Of a stretch of DNA of 64,000 nt, positions 1-12,960 are shown one piece after another (position 1 is the stretch's first letter; every line of letters starts with the position of its first letter). The position numbers and the translations under genes are program-made. The notes beneath the pieces were generated by a model. The model worked only from the letters and a program-made list of their open reading frames with translations. It was not told the origin of the DNA and did not search any database. Source of the DNA: Alviniconcha marisindica (lineage: Eukaryota > Mollusca > Gastropoda > Provannidae); assembly GCA_018857735.1 (NCBI GenBank), contig JABMCL010001577.1:375001-439000 (forward strand), in the 5' to 3' direction.

Positions 1-77
1 GATGGCAGTGTCAGTAGCCTTTGAACAGGGCCCAGTGGAAGAAAGCCTGTAACGCTGGGGCGTCTTTTGCTCCACAG

Positions 78-193
78 ATTCTGCTGGCGCAGAAGGACGA
101 GAAGCACTACACGGTGTACAAAGTGCGTCGCTGCTTCCTCTGGCAGAACCAGTACTTCCAGCTGGACATCTACCAGAGCCCATGCCCTGACAA
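78..193 (+). CDS. TTD14-like, penultimate coding exon
   Basis: Acceptor CCACAG precedes [16 protein letters not shown] and the [13 protein letters not shown] strand; donor AA|GTGAGTG follows PCPDK. The exon holds 38 codons plus 2 nt, so it starts in phase 0 and leaves phase 2. Confidence 0.78.
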
Positions 194-533
194 GTGAGTG
201 TTGATTTCAGTGAAATATAGGCTGTACCTGTTGTGGGGATGGGGTTGTGATATTCATATATATATATATAAATGTGTGTGTGTGTATGCATTGCTTTACT
301 CTGTTGTGCAGAATCAATGAAGTCGTGTGGTGTCCTTTGAACTGATTTTTCTCCATTTTCTGTGAAAAGCAGCCTAGGATGACGATTGAAGGAAAGAGGG
401 GTGTATAACACTTCAACCTTATTGATTATGGACGTGTATATATATATATATATATATATATGCATGTAACACAGCTGCTCATGTGCATGCATGTGCTCAT
501 ACACAAGTGCATGCACATGCATGCACACACACA

Positions 534-588
<55 letters not shown>

Positions 589-703
589 ATTTTCTCACAA
601 GTCACTCAAACTCTTTGTTGTGTGACATGAGCACATGATACATATGTGTATTTGTATATATCTATATATATGCTCATTACATCACTTTCTGTGTGCATGT
701 CAT

Positions 704-784
<81 letters not shown>

Positions 785-3700
785 CACTCAAACTCTTTGT
801 TCTGTTACATGAGCACATACATATCATGTGTATGTATATATATTTTTTTTTTTATATGCTCATTACATCACTTTCTCTGTGTGTCATTGTCATAGTACTC
901 GGAGATTTAGTGTTTGCACTACTTGTGTTTTTTTAAAACAGGTATCCTCCAAGGTGAACATTGTGGGTGGGGGCGGTGTCCAGTGCACGATGCCCCTCCC
1001 TTACAGAGCAGAGCCTCTGGTGAAAGACCACCCGTCATCAGCAGCCACCCCAGTTTTTAGTGACAGTCAGCCACCCCAGTTTTTAGTGACAGTCCCAAGT
1101 GTATTTTTTAATATATTTTATTTAGTGAACACACCCGTTTTTAGTGACTGCCCCAGTTTTTAGTAATGCACCAGTTTTTAATGACTGCCCCAGCTTTTAG
1201 TGACAGTCCCAGGTGGGGGGTTTATATATATATATATATTTTTAATGAATACACCAGTTTTTAATGACTGGCCCAGTTTTCAGTCATCACCCCAGTTTTT
1301 GGTCACCACAACAGTTTTTAATCACCAAAACAGTTTTTAGTTTCCACCCAAGTTTTTAATGCCCGTCACAATTTTTAACAGTCACACCATGTTTTAGTGT
1401 CCACACCAGCTTTCAGTGTCCACCTCAGCTTTTAGTGTCCACCCTGGTTTTTACTTAGTGAGTAAAACAGTTTTTGATTGAAGCCCGCCCTTAAAAAACA
1501 CCAAAAACAACAACTGGGTGTTAGTGACTATTCCACTTTTAGTGACTGCCCCAGTTTTTAGTGATAACACCAGTTTTTAGTGACCACCCTAACTTTTAGT
1601 GGTTGCCCCAGCTTTTGATAATAACACCAGTTTTTAGTGACTGAATCAGCTTGTACTGACTACCCCAGTTTTTAATGACCACCCCAGTTTTCAGTGATCA
1701 CCTGAGTTTTGAGCAAATACCCCAGTTTTCAGTGACCACCCCAGTTTTCAGTGATCACCTGAGTTTTGAGCAAATACCCCAGTTTTCAGTGACCACCCCA
1801 GTTTTCAGTGATCACCTTAGTTTTGAGCAAATACCCCAGTTTTCAGTGACCACCCCAGTTTTGAGCAGATGGCCCTGTTTTGAGTGACCACCCTAGTTTT
1901 TAGTGACAGCACCAATTTTCAGTGACCACCTCAATTTTGAGTGACCACCCTAGTTTTTTTAGTGACCACCTTAGTTTTGAGCAAATACCCGAGTTTTCAG
2001 TGACCACCCCCAGTTTTGAGCAAATACCCCAGTTTTCAGTGACCACCCCTTAGTTTTGAGCAAATACCCCAGTTTTCAGTGATCATCCCCAGTTTTTTTA
2101 GTGACAGCACCAGTATTCAGTGACCACCCCAGTTTTTAGTGACAGCACCAGTTTTCAGTGACCACCTTGGTTTTCAGTGACCATCCCCAGTTTTTAGTGA
2201 CAGCACCAGTTTTCAGTGACCATCCCCAGTTTTTAGTGACAGCACCAGTTTTCAGTGACCATCCCCAGTTTTTAGTGACAGCACCAGTTTTCAGTGACCA
2301 TCCCCAGTTGTTAGTGACAGCACCAGTTTTCAGTTACCACACCAGTATTCAGTGACCACCCCAGTTTTTAGTGACAGCACCAGTTTTCAGTTGCCACACC
2401 AGTTTTTAGTGACAGCACCAGTTTTGAGTGACCACCCCAGTTTTCAGTGATCACCTTAGATTTGAGCAAATACCTGAGTTTTCAGTGGCCATCCCCAGTT
2501 TTCAGCAGATACCCCAGTTTTGAGTGACCACCTCAGTTTTGAGTGACCACCTTGGTTTTCAATGTCCACCCCAGTTTTTAGTGACACCACCAGTTTTCAG
2601 TGACCACCCCAGTTTTTAGTGACCACCCCAGTTTTTAGTGACCGCACCAGTTTTCAGTGACCACCCCAGTTTTAGGTGACAGCACCAGTTTTCAGTGACC
2701 ATCCCCAGTTTTCAGTGACAGCACTAGTTTTTAGTGACCACCTTAGTTTTGAGCAAGTACCCCAGGTTTGAGTGACCACCCTAGTTTTTAGTGACAGCAC
2801 CAGTTTTCAATGACCACCTCAGTTTTGAGCAAGTACCCCAGTTTTCAGTGACCACCCCCAGTTTTGAGCAAACAACCCAGTTTTCAGTGACCACCCCCAG
2901 TTTTGAGCAAACACCCCAGTTTTCAGTGACCACCCCCAGTTTTGAGGGACCACCCCAGTTTGGACTGCATTTTGCATACTCTGGACACCCCTCATACTCT
3001 GGACACCCCTCCCACCAAAACCTGTCCCCTGTTTCAGGCCCCTCGCTGACCTGGGTGGTCTTTCATCGCAGGTCACTGTAATATGCTTTGTTTTGTTTTT
3101 TTAGACTTAGAGTTAAAGAGGCTGTAATCCATATGGTTCTTATACTTTCGTAGACTACGTTTCATTTTGGGACTAAGCTTATGATATAATATAATATAAT
3201 ATAATATAATATCCAAGCTTGCTTCTGTTGGCAAAGTTGTGTGCTTGCTCACAAGAATCTCATGACCGATCCTGGAAGTTGTCAGGGTTTTGGGTTGCTG
3301 TTTTTCTCACCACTTTGTCACATTGAACATTTTCACAATACAGACAGAAAATGATTTAAGAGGTGACTTTTTGTTGCGTGTAAAATGGCTCAATCAGTCA
3401 GTTTATTTTTTTAATGAGACAAACTTCTTGCCAAAGCAGCCCCCGCCCCCCCCCCCTTTTTTTTTTAAATATTTTTTTAACACAAACTTCTCACTTTTAG
3501 GTTTAGGAATCTACCAGAATCTTAAGGGCGGAAGGAAGTTTGGACTTGCTGAGCAAGAACAAAAGCATGCATTGCAAAAATGTCTGCATTAAAACAATAG
3601 AAGTGTGTGGAACCATATGGTTTATATTAATTCACATTGTTAAATTTATGAGTTGAGTTTACGCATATTTTGTTACTGCTGTTGACATTACTGCTGTTTA

Positions 3701-6700
3701 CGTTTTACTGCTGCATGCACTAAAAGTGCTGAAGAAATCTGCTTGCCAACTTCTGTTACTTTGTTTTTGGCGCAGATACTGCGTACATTTCACAGTACAC
3801 TACGTTCATGATTTCAAGCAGTTCACATCATGGCTATGAGCAAGTGACACTTAAATAGAGCTGTTCTATGCACTGCACAAGCTCTGTGAGCAAGTGACAC
3901 TTACATAGAACTGTTCTATGCACCGAACAAGTTCTCTATGATATTATCTATTATTATAGTGTTTGGTATTATATACTTAGAGCACTTCTAGTTTTCTACC
4001 TTTATTTGAAAATGTTCTGTGCACCAAACAAGTTCTGTATGGTATTAGCTGTTATTATAGTATGTGGTATTATATACTGGGGTACTTCTACTGTTCTAGT
4101 TTTCTACCTCTGTTTGAAAATGTTCTATGCACCAAACAAGTTGAAGCAGTTCGCATCATGGCTGTGAGCAAGTGACACTTAAATAGAGCTGTTCTATGCA
4201 CCAAACAAGTTCTCTAGGATATTATCTATTATTATAGTATATGGTATTCTATACTTAGGGCACTTTTAGTTTTCTACCTCTGTGTAAAAATGTTCTATGC
4301 ACCAAACAAGTTATGTATGGTATTAGCTGTTATTATAGTGTATGATGTTATATACTGGGGCACTTCTAGTTTTCTACCTCTGTGTAAAAAATGTTCTATG
4401 CACCAAACAAGTAATGTATGATATTAGCTGTTATAGTGTATAATATCATATACTGGGGCACTTCTAGTTTTCTACCACGGTTTAAAAATGTTGTGTTTAT
4501 TCAATGTTAGACGGGTGAATGCAATGTAGAGGGCTGAATGCAAGTAACGCCTCTGTATTCCTTTGCAATTTTGGATCATTTTGACCAAACGGAACCCTCC
4601 CACCCTCAGTTTTGATGCGGAAAAGGCACTTTTGTTGCAGTTATACATATTGGTAGAACAGCTGTACAAAGTCTGCGAGGGGAAATATTCTGACATTTTC
4701 TACGTTTTCAGTCCAACTTGCATCTCCACTCAGGGTCCCCTTTAAACAGGGGTTGACTGGGCATTCAGAACTTTAATTATCTATCTGTTCCCTTTAAATT
4801 AAACAGGGTTCCTACAGGAAGGAAGGATATAAACAGAAGTAATAATCATCGTATTCACTGGACCAGTGCTATTAATTGCGTGATACCAGGTGATATAAAA
4901 GGAAATCCAGTTTGAGAAGAACTGGGAGCCATGCACAAATCTTCCGAAGCAGAGCTTTTGAATGTCAGTGGAAATGTTTATTTGCTGTTGTGCTTCACTT
5001 CTGATGCAAGGACATCAAGGAGATGCCACAGAAACTCACAGGGGGTGACAACTCGCAAATTATAATTGGGGAGCGGGATAGCTCAGTGGTTAGAGTGCCA
5101 GACTCGTGATTGAAAGGTTGTGGGTTCAAATTCCTGCAGGAGCGGCGGGAGAATTTTCTTCTCCAGGGTCAACTTTCTGTGCTGACTCTTATTTTGGTAT
5201 CCATTCCACCCCCGTGTTTACCGCAGTAGCACGTAAAAGACCCCGACCATTCTGCCAAAAGTGCAGGTGGCAGGTTACAGCTAAACATGCATACACCCTA
5301 CCTATGTGGCTTTGAATGAAGTGACACTGTAACCTGGTGCATGGTTGAATGGTGTACACAGAACTTGCGCCGAAACGGCAGCATTTCACGCGGCACCAGC
5401 CATGCAACAACCACAGAGCGCTACCAGTACACCACTTCCGTGGATATTAATAATACACGCTATAAAAGGATACAGTCACTCATTCAGAATCACATGCTAA
5501 TGTGCGCAGTGAGTCTGCTCGAGAGCAGAGAATAGCACTATATAAAAGCTATGAGTATGAATAATAATAATAAAGCAAGGTTCCAGGCGAGATCTTAGAG
5601 GAGGGAGGTGGAGCTGGACCTTCAACTTAGCCCAGAAGAGATCATGAGTAGGGAGGTGGAGCTGGGCTGTGAAAGTTGGACTTCTTTTGCTTCAAGTTGT
5701 TGAAGTTGTTCGTCAACAGCAGTGCAACAGACATTGTCTTTGTGACTCTGCCCAGCACGGCATTTGAAACAGCAATTGCGCTGTGCACTAGTCGCTGGGC
5801 AATGGCGAGGGGACACCGCCCTAACACTTCCATTGTTCTGGCGGCGGTCCACAGTCTTTTTCGGGCGGTATCCGTGGTCGAGCCTTCACTCTCTGTCCCT
5901 GTCCCTAATAAGCGATCTCGCTTCCGTGGACGTAAAGCAAAAATGTTCCAATAATAATAATAATAGTTTATTTTCTAAACTCTTCTGAGAGCAGAGAGCT
6001 ACACTCCTCCCCTTTCTCTGGTGGGTCCCTGGACCATGCCCCCGCTCTACCCTTCCTCCACCCCCCCCACCCCCCACCCCACCCCCACCCCGCAGCCCCA
6101 GTTTTTCTTTCTTTTCGGAACATCAGCCTGTGAAACGGCGTCTCAGGCTAGTAAAAATTACATGTAAAAATGAAATGCCTTCAACATGAAAAGCATTGGT
6201 TTATAGAAGGATTAATTACTATTTTCTTTTTCAGAGTATTCTTTTTGTGCTCTGCATGTAGCATTACTCTTTTAAACAGGTTTGGAGAAGGGTGAGGGGG
6301 GGGGGGGGGGGGGGGGAGAGTCAGCACGTCCGCACATTATTTGATTAAACTGACCCTGTCCTCCATCATCAAGGGATCGTGTGGATCCAGCCGCCAGAAA
6401 AGGAATTAGTTTGTTAGCTTCTATGTCTTCATCAGACGTCTGTGTCAGTGTACATCGTGTATGTATGTCTGTGTGACAGATCTCATCGGCTTCCCTAGTA
6501 GCACTAGTAGCTCATTCCATTGCAGCCTGCTTAAATCCACTGGGCAGGCAAGCTTATGCAAATTAACATATTAATTATTACATGTTATACAGCATGTATA
6601 TATAATCATCATTGAAATTTTCACCTCTTCAAGCTATCATATTGACATGTGTGTGCGTAGGCACTCTCACACGAGTTTGTTTTGACCGTGTTTTGGTTCT

Positions 6701-8017
6701 TTGTTTTGTAATGGGCTATGTGCGTTTTGGTTCTTTGTTTTATAATGGGCTGTGTGTGTTCTGGTTCTTTGTTTTGTAATAGGCTATGTTTTGGTTCTTT
6801 TGTGGTTTGGCTATGTGCTCCATTTTGGAGAAATAGCACATAAAACAGTACATATTATTATTATTATATGTGCTGCCAAAATTGAATGCAACATAGTTGG
6901 CAGCAGTGTGCATTTGCTTGGCATTTTTTAATGATTACTTGTTACAAGTATCTGATTAAAGTCTTTGGATAATGTCAGTATGTCTTTATGGTTACGTGTG
7001 CATCAGATAAAGATACACATGTGTTGAGGCTTAATGTGTTTGTATAATGTCAGTATGTCTTTATGATTATGTCACGTTTGTGTCAGATAAAGATACACAT
7101 GTGTTGAGGTTTAATGTCTTTGTATAATGTCAGTATGTCTTTATGATTATGTCACGTTTGTGTCAGATAAAGATACACATGTGCTGAGGCTTGGTATTGA
7201 GACTAATGAGAGCATTCATAACCATAGACACATTCACAATAACCGGTTTTCACATGTGTACGTAAAACAATGAATGTATGATGATTTCAAAGACAGCAGT
7301 GCGCATGCTATAATAGGCTTAACAGAACCATGCAAAATAGTTATAACGGGAAAAATAATGGCCTAAATAACAAAAATTCAGAGATAAAATCATGTGTATG
7401 TTTTTTTGTTTTTTTTTTAAACAAACAGGAATTATTACTTATATTAGCCCCCCTCCTCCCCCCTTTTAAAAAAAAAAAAAAAAAACAGGGGAGTTATTAG
7501 CACTTCAAAGATGTCACACACAAACACAACAAAGACCCAAGTCACCTGTGGTAACTCTCACCTGGCATGCAAGTAAATACAACTTTCAAGGTACGTAAAC
7601 TCCACCAGAACTCTCACCTGGCAAGCCAGTTACCGCAAGCACCTGATGTCTTTTTGTGTGTGTGTGTGTGTGTGTGACGTCTTTCGAGCGCTAATTAACT
7701 CCCTTGTGTGTCGATTCTGCAGAGGTGCTCTGGGCCTCGTTCTCTTTCAGATTATGTTTTTGTTTGCTTGTTTTGCTGGAACTGGGAGGGTAAGTTCCTT
7801 TAAATCAGTGCTGTCGTTGCTCTGCTGTTGCAGGTGCAAGGGTCTGATGCTGCTGGAGACTTTCGCTGCCAAGGACCGTGACTCGGTGATGTTGCCCGAT
7901 TTCATCACCGTTGAGCGCGAAGTGACGGGAGACCCTTCCTATTCCATGTTCAACCTCTCCCTCAAGGAGGAATTTTGGGGTTCACAGGACTCGTCCGTTC
8001 AGTCAGAAGATGACTGA
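78..8017 (+). CDS. TTD14-like protein (P-loop/CYTH-like), C-terminal two exons; 5' part outside window
   Basis: Two exons, 78-193 and 7834-8017, join in phase (AA + G gives Lys) across a 7.6 kb GT-AG intron and encode about 100 residues to a TGA stop. Motifs in order are [45 protein letters not shown] and NLSLKEE, followed by an acidic tail. From memory of the family, this matches the end of the CYTH-like fold of TRPL-translocation-defect-14 proteins, which carry an N-terminal P-loop NTPase domain; in Drosophila TTD14 is needed for TRPL channel trafficking. The N-terminal domain lies upstream of the window, so the P-loop could not be checked. The acceptor ending at 77 and donor at 194 are canonical. 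The 3' end is odd: a 34 bp repeat containing the stop codon is amplified just downstream. Family assignment is moderately sure; coding status is very likely. Confidence 0.68.
425..895. repeat. TA and CA microsatellites inside a duplicated unit
   Basis: (TA)n lies at about 436-460, (CA)n at about 520-585 and a longer (AC)n at about 705-782. The flanks 601-705 and 782-895 are two diverged copies of one ~110 bp unit (ACTCAAACTCTTTGTT ... GCTCATTACATCACTTTCT), so one CA tract sits between unit copies. Intronic in the TTD14-like gene. Apparent CV or HT repeat proteins here are microsatellite translations. Confidence 0.85.
1045..2960. repeat. ~1.9 kb minisatellite, 17-20 bp core, in the TTD14-like intron
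   Basis: Variants of CCAGTTTTCAGTGACCAC recur about 100 times. Higher-order blocks are visible: a 57 bp three-unit block repeated at about 1678-1850 and a 38 bp two-unit block at about 2160-2330. Open frames through it (for example 2158-2355) are by-products of the repeat. Confidence 0.93.
3183..3212. repeat. (ATAAT)n short tandem repeat
   Basis: Six near-perfect ATAAT pentamers in the intron. Confidence 0.8.
3826..4480. repeat. Diverged tandem duplication
   Basis: TGTTCTATGCACCAAACAAG recurs with small changes near 3870, 3912, 4014, 4126, 4194, 4292 and 4396, separated by related blocks (GGTATTAGCTGTTATTATAG; CACTTCTAGTTTTCTACC). An irregular higher-order array inside the intron. Confidence 0.8.
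5069..5575 (+). mobile_element. tRNA-derived SINE, full length, copy 1
   Basis: The head carries a Pol III A box (GATAGCTCAGTGGTTAGAG) and a B box (GGGTTCAAATTCC). A ~400 bp body follows (CCACCCCCGTGTTTACC; GCAGGTGGCAGGTTACAG; GGTGTACACAGAAC; TACACCACTTCCGTGG), then an (AAT)n tail at 5562-5574. The same architecture recurs at 24387, 37337 and 59899. No protein is encoded. Confidence 0.88.
5894..5965 (+). repeat. Fragment of CCTAATAAG/GTGGACGTAAAG dispersed repeat with (AAT)n tail
   Basis: GTCCCTAATAAG and CCGTGGACGTAAAGCAA match the longer copies at 46858, 48981, 49165 and 60415; an AATAATAATAAT tract follows. The preceding stretch 5580-5890 shows nothing recognisable. Confidence 0.6.
6297..6317. 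repeat. poly-G run
   Basis: About 20 consecutive G. Such runs recur throughout the window on either strand (12169, 14516, 24369, 25370, 31288, 51444, 54386, 55327), each G- or C-rich. Confidence 0.9.
6600..6870 (+). mobile_element. LINE 3' end (family 2) with internal tandem expansion
   Basis: In + orientation, TTTTCACCTCTTCAAGCTAT (the end of a LINE reading frame, ...HLFKLSY-stop) is followed by a 3' UTR and a (TTA)n tail at about 6855-6868. The unit TTTTGGTTCTTTGTTTTGTA, plus about 15 bp, is tandemly repeated about four times inside. Inverted copies of the same 3' end lie at 44010-44230 and 56015-56250. Confidence 0.72.
6965..7195. repeat. 80 bp tandem repeat, ~3 copies
   Basis: AATGTCAGTATGTCTTTAT recurs at about 6971, 7046 and 7126, each with the block CAGATAAAGATACACATGTG. 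Intronic. Confidence 0.88.
7834..8017 (+). CDS. TTD14-like, last coding exon with stop
   Basis: The acceptor TGTTGCAG follows a pyrimidine-rich tract. One base completes the split Lys codon, then [31 protein letters not shown] and [11 protein letters not shown] lead to SSVQSEDD and TGA at 8015-8017. Confidence 0.8.
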
Positions 8018-8190
8018 TGGTCATTGTGTGTCCATTCAGTCAGATGACTGATGGTCATTGTGTGTCCGTTCAGTCAGATGACTGATGGTCATTGTGTGTC
8101 CGTTCAGTCAGATGACTGATGGTCATTGTGTGTCCGTTCAGTCAGATGACTGATGGTCATTGTGTGTCCGTTCAGTCAGAAGACGACTGA
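7995..8190. repeat. 34 bp tandem repeat spanning the stop codon and 3' UTR
   Basis: The unit GTTCAGTCAGATGACTGATG plus GTCATTGTGTGTCC repeats about 5.5 times. The first unit is the end of the TTD14-like coding sequence (VQSEDD-stop), so later units are duplicated coding end plus 3' UTR. Later copies lack three bases (AGA) of the first unit; the last copy (AGAAGACGACTGAC) keeps them. Confidence 0.9.
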
Positions 8191-8204
8191 CAATGTGTTT
8201 TCAT

Positions 8205-9109
<905 letters not shown>

Positions 9110-9110
<1 letters not shown>

Positions 9111-10270
9111 TCAGAGCACTATTGGTTTCTGCTAGCTCCCTTTGTTGTAAAGTTTGAGTTGCTCTTTCTGTGTACTCTGGGTGGTTTGCCTTTATTAACC
9201 AGAACGCGTTTGGTTGCTGCGTGGGTTTTTGTGATTTATATTGGTGGTTTTGAACTCTAGAACTGTAGTCCTCTCCACTCGCACAGAGAACCACCACTGG
9301 TGGCGTAGATTATGCAGCACCAATTATTCCGAGCCAGTGGCTCGCAAAGTGTCAACAATATTTGTGGCCATGATCCCGTCCTCTTGAGAAGTTAGGGAAC
9401 ACATGCTGGTTGCCTGGATTGTGAAACATCAGTTGTTCCAAGCCAGTTAAGGTGTTACAGCTTCATTGTGAAGTGTCAACGGTATTGTAACGTGCTTTGA
9501 TTTTTGGTACCTGAAGGTGAGAGATACTTTGGTGCTTGCCAGAATCGAGAGATCAACAAATTGTGTCAGGTTCTGCCATTCAAATGGTGGAGGAAAAGTC
9601 TGTCAAAACAAAACAGCAAAAAATAATTTCTTTATTTTTTTCAAAGAAAGAAATAGAAACAGACTGAAATTCAAGGAGCAGTTCAAGAGAGACTGCCAAA
9701 GCGAGAGTTACCTAACTTTGTTCCTTGTGGGGCATTGTGCGTGTTGTATTATTCATCGTGGTTCTGACCCATGTTGATGGAAAAACAGTCTTTCGAACAA
9801 AGGCCTCATACTCCACGCGTACCTATGGGGAGGGTACGTAATCTTACTTGCGGAAAACATCCAGTACACTCTGCGTCCCTTCTGCCATATGCTGCAAGCT
9901 CAACTTGTGATTTTGTGCTTATTTGTTTTTGTGTGTGTGTGCTACGTTTTGTTTCATGTTGTTTTTGAGAAGTTCTTTTGCTTTCATGATTGTTATTATG
10001 TTCAGAACGAGATCATGTTGCGGTGGCAGAGTTTTTCTGCTTCCATTGATGACTAGTGCTGGAGGGTGTGACCCTTATTGTCACGAGTTTTGTGCATGCT
10101 GGGTTAGTTTAGTGTTTCCGTAATCCATTGAACTGTCTGTGACTTGGACTGCGGGATCTTTAACATGCGTGGGTGGTCTTTTTGCATGCATGTACACGCT
10201 AGGGGCCTCAGTTTGTTGTCTCAACCAAAGGACTTCTGTAGGTCTGCACGGAATTTTGGCTCCGGGGAAA
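9110..10270. other. No gene seen
   Basis: No frame with protein-like composition or splice structure was recognised. A faint duplication (GCACCAATTATTCCGAGCCAG near 9320; ATCAGTTGTTCCAAGCCAG near 9430) is present. Confidence 0.5.
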
Positions 10271-10276
10271 TCTCGG

Positions 10277-10630
10277 CGGCCAAGATAGCTCAGTTGGTGG
10301 AGCGTCCGAGTGAAAAGCCAGGGATAATGCTGATGCGGATTTGAGTTTCTGATGCGGCAATTTCAGAGGCCAAGATAGCTCAGTTGGTGGAGCGTCCGCC
10401 TGAAAAGCCAGGGATAATGCTGATGCAGATTTGAGTTTCCGATGCGGCAATTTCAGAGGCCAAGATAGCTCAGTTGGTGGAGCGTCCGCCTGAAAAGCCA
10501 GGGATAATGCTGATGCGGATTTGAGTTCCCGATGCGGCAATTTCAGAGGCCAAGATAGCTCAGTTGGTGGAGCGTCCGCCTGAAAAGCCAGGGATAATGC
10601 TGATGCGGATTTGAGTTCCCGATGCGGCAA
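10277..10630 (+). repeat. Tandem array of four 90 bp tRNA-like units
   Basis: Units start near 10278, 10368, 10458 and 10548, exactly 90 bp apart. Each has a good Pol III A box (GATAGCTCAGTTGGTGGAGC), an anticodon-loop-like CTGAAAA and a degenerate B box (GATTTGAGTTC). The anticodon stem does not pair, so these are tRNA-like or tRNA pseudogene units, not functional tRNAs. The - strand is open through the array only because 90 is a multiple of three. Confidence 0.8.
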
Positions 10631-10639
10631 AGCAAGGGA

Positions 10640-11800
10640 TTTTTCTCCCAGAGTCAGCAGACTCTTCTGGTGTCCGTACAGCCCCCTGCGTGCAGTTGCA
10701 TGCATCAGCATCTGTACGCTCGTTAAAAATCCCAAACACTGGCAGCCATACCAGTTACCATTTTTTGGACACGTGAAACTACTGCACAGGCTGATAGGAA
10801 TGGGTAGCGCTGCTCTTGTGGCTGCAGTGCCTTACTCGGGTGAGGCAACCCAAATTTCCCACAAGGGACAAAGAAGTACTAAAAATATATATATATATAT
10901 AAATTCAGGGTGCCAAGCACGTATCGGTCATACGTCATGTGGTGACAATGGTTGATAGTGCCTGTGGCTTTCAAGAGCGAGCGCTCTTGCTCTCTCTGTT
11001 CTACCAACTCTTGTAGTTTTGTCACCCTAAACAGCTCCCCGCCACCCCCACCCCCCCCACCCCCCCTTACCCAAAGGGAGGCCACGGGTGTCTGATGCCC
11101 CTCCCCTATCTGGAATCTCAGGGCTGTCATTTGATGATTCCCCTTTCTTATCTCCTATCTTGCTTTTCTGCCTAGTCCTCTTGTTCTTGCTGTCTTGTCT
11201 TTTTGTGCTAATGGTCCATTCTGTTGACCTTTGTTTCCAGAAAATTCTCAAAGATTTTTCATGAAGAGTTAGGTGCTTTTTTTGTACGGCTCTTGTTGAG
11301 CCGCTAGGAGGTGTTAGTTGGTCTGTGCCGTCTGCTGCCATATGGCGCTGGTATTTACCATTGTGCATTTGCATTACTTTTTTTTCTTTTTCTGTCCATT
11401 TTTTTCTCTCATATTTTTTCTTTAATGTGGTATTGATAAATTAGATGGAATGGTCGACCATACCAGCATGTCCTAGCCTTACGTGCTCTTTTAACAGGGG
11501 CAATATTGAAGGGACTAACTCTTGAAAATTTGTGTCTGACGTTTGTGTATACATGCATTTTTTTGTTTTGCATTTGTGCAGGGGGTTTACGTATAAAGCT
11601 TTGAAGTGTGCATTTGCTTCTGACGGAGTTTGGTCATCCTCAGGTGATTTTTGTTTTGTGTTTGTGTAGGGATTGGTTTTGTGGATTGACTTGAGGCAGG
11701 GTTTATATGTATAGAGAACAATTTTTGAAGCATGCATTTGCTGATGACGGAGTTTGATCGTCCTGAGGTGACTGTGTGCGAACTTGCTGTCCGAGGAGTG
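10640..11800. repeat. Low-complexity region with dispersed blocks shared with 25.3-26.4 kb
   Basis: Blocks GGAATCTCAGGGCTGTCATTT, CCCAAAGGGAGGCCA, ACTTGAG.CAGGGTTTAT and GTTTGATCGTCCTGAGGTGA recur in the same order at 25.3-26.4 kb. C-rich runs lie at 11040-11070. No gene recognised. Confidence 0.65.
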
Positions 11801-11802
11801 TT

Positions 11803-11905
11803 TTTTGTCATAGCTTCTTCGCCTTAACAGAAGTTTTTTTGTCATAGCTTCTTCGCCTTAACAGAAGGTTTTTTGTCATAGCTTCTTCGCCTTAACAGAA
11901 GGTTG
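11803..11905. repeat. 33 bp tandem repeat, 3 copies
   Basis: TTGTCATAGCTTCTTCGCC followed by TTAACAGAAG occurs three times almost perfectly. Confidence 0.93.
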
Positions 11906-12019
11906 TGTTTGTTTTGTGACAAACGTCAGCTAGAAAACTGCCTCTCCTCAGCTTTATTCTAGTAAGACTAAGAGGAGCTGGGTTTCACTGCAACAACGTG
12001 CGCACACTTTCATCCTGAC

Positions 12020-12167
12020 CTGAGGCGTAACTTCAGATTTTAGGGCGAAAACAAAACAAAACAGACCCTCCCCAAATTTTAGGGTGAAAAGAAACAAAAC
12101 AGACCCTCTGTCCCCCCCCCCTTCAGATTTTAGGGTGAAAACAAAACAGACCCTCCCCAAGGTCCAC

Positions 12168-12204
<37 letters not shown>

Positions 12205-12235
12205 CCCCCCCCACCCCACCCCCCTTCCAGAAGTC
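12020..12235. repeat. ~45 bp tandem repeat plus long poly-C
   Basis: TTTTAGGGTGAAAACAAAAC with CAGACCCTCCCCAA occurs three times, then a C run of about 35 at 12169-12203. Confidence 0.85.
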
Positions 12236-12544
12236 CCAAATCCTCAACATACACAAGCATCAGGTGGGCAAAAGTATGGCCCCTGTAAGTATGATAATAC
12301 ACGAAAGCATCCCCCATAGTAATACATTTCAACCTAAAAAAAATATATAAAAACATTATGCAGGCTTCAGTTGCCCATTTGATACCAACCCCATGAAAGG
12401 TCTGTGGACCATTATAACTTTGAAAAACTTTTATGTGATCGTTTTCATGAAAACGTGTTGTCATGATTTACTTTGAGATTTGCCTCAGGGCTCGGCAAAA
12501 ATCAGTCGCTTGCTCACATCTGTCATTGGTAAAATTTGATTGGC

Positions 12545-12960
12545 CCATTCTCATCACTGCATTTGCCTGATTGGCTGTTTGTGCAGTGTGTGTGTGTGTG
12601 TGTTGCTGTTTCTTGATTTGGATTGAAAACATTTATGTTTGTGTGTGTGTATTAGTGTATGTGTACACGTATGCGCGCTCATTGTGTATCACGTGTGTGT
12701 GTGTGAGAGTCACTGTTTCTTGATTTAGATTGAAAATGTGTGTACATATGCAGGCATACATCCATGTATGTGTGTTTTACCGTTTCTTAATTTGGACTGA
12801 AAACATTAGTGTGTGTGTGTGTTAGTTTGTGTGTGCATTTATGCAGGCATGTGTATCACTAGCATGCGCGTGTGTCTCTATATACTATATATATGTGTGC
12901 GTCTGTTACTGTTTCTTGATTTGGATTGAAAACGTTTTGTGTCTGTGTTTGATGGCAGCT
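12545..12960. repeat. TG-rich ~130 bp diverged tandem repeat
   Basis: GTTTCTTGATTTGGATTGAA recurs four times with variants, separated by TG-rich tracts. Confidence 0.8.

Noticed and set aside
10208..10735. 175-codon open frame on the - strand with 30-residue repeats
   Set aside because: It arises from the 90 bp tRNA-like array, whose period is a multiple of three.
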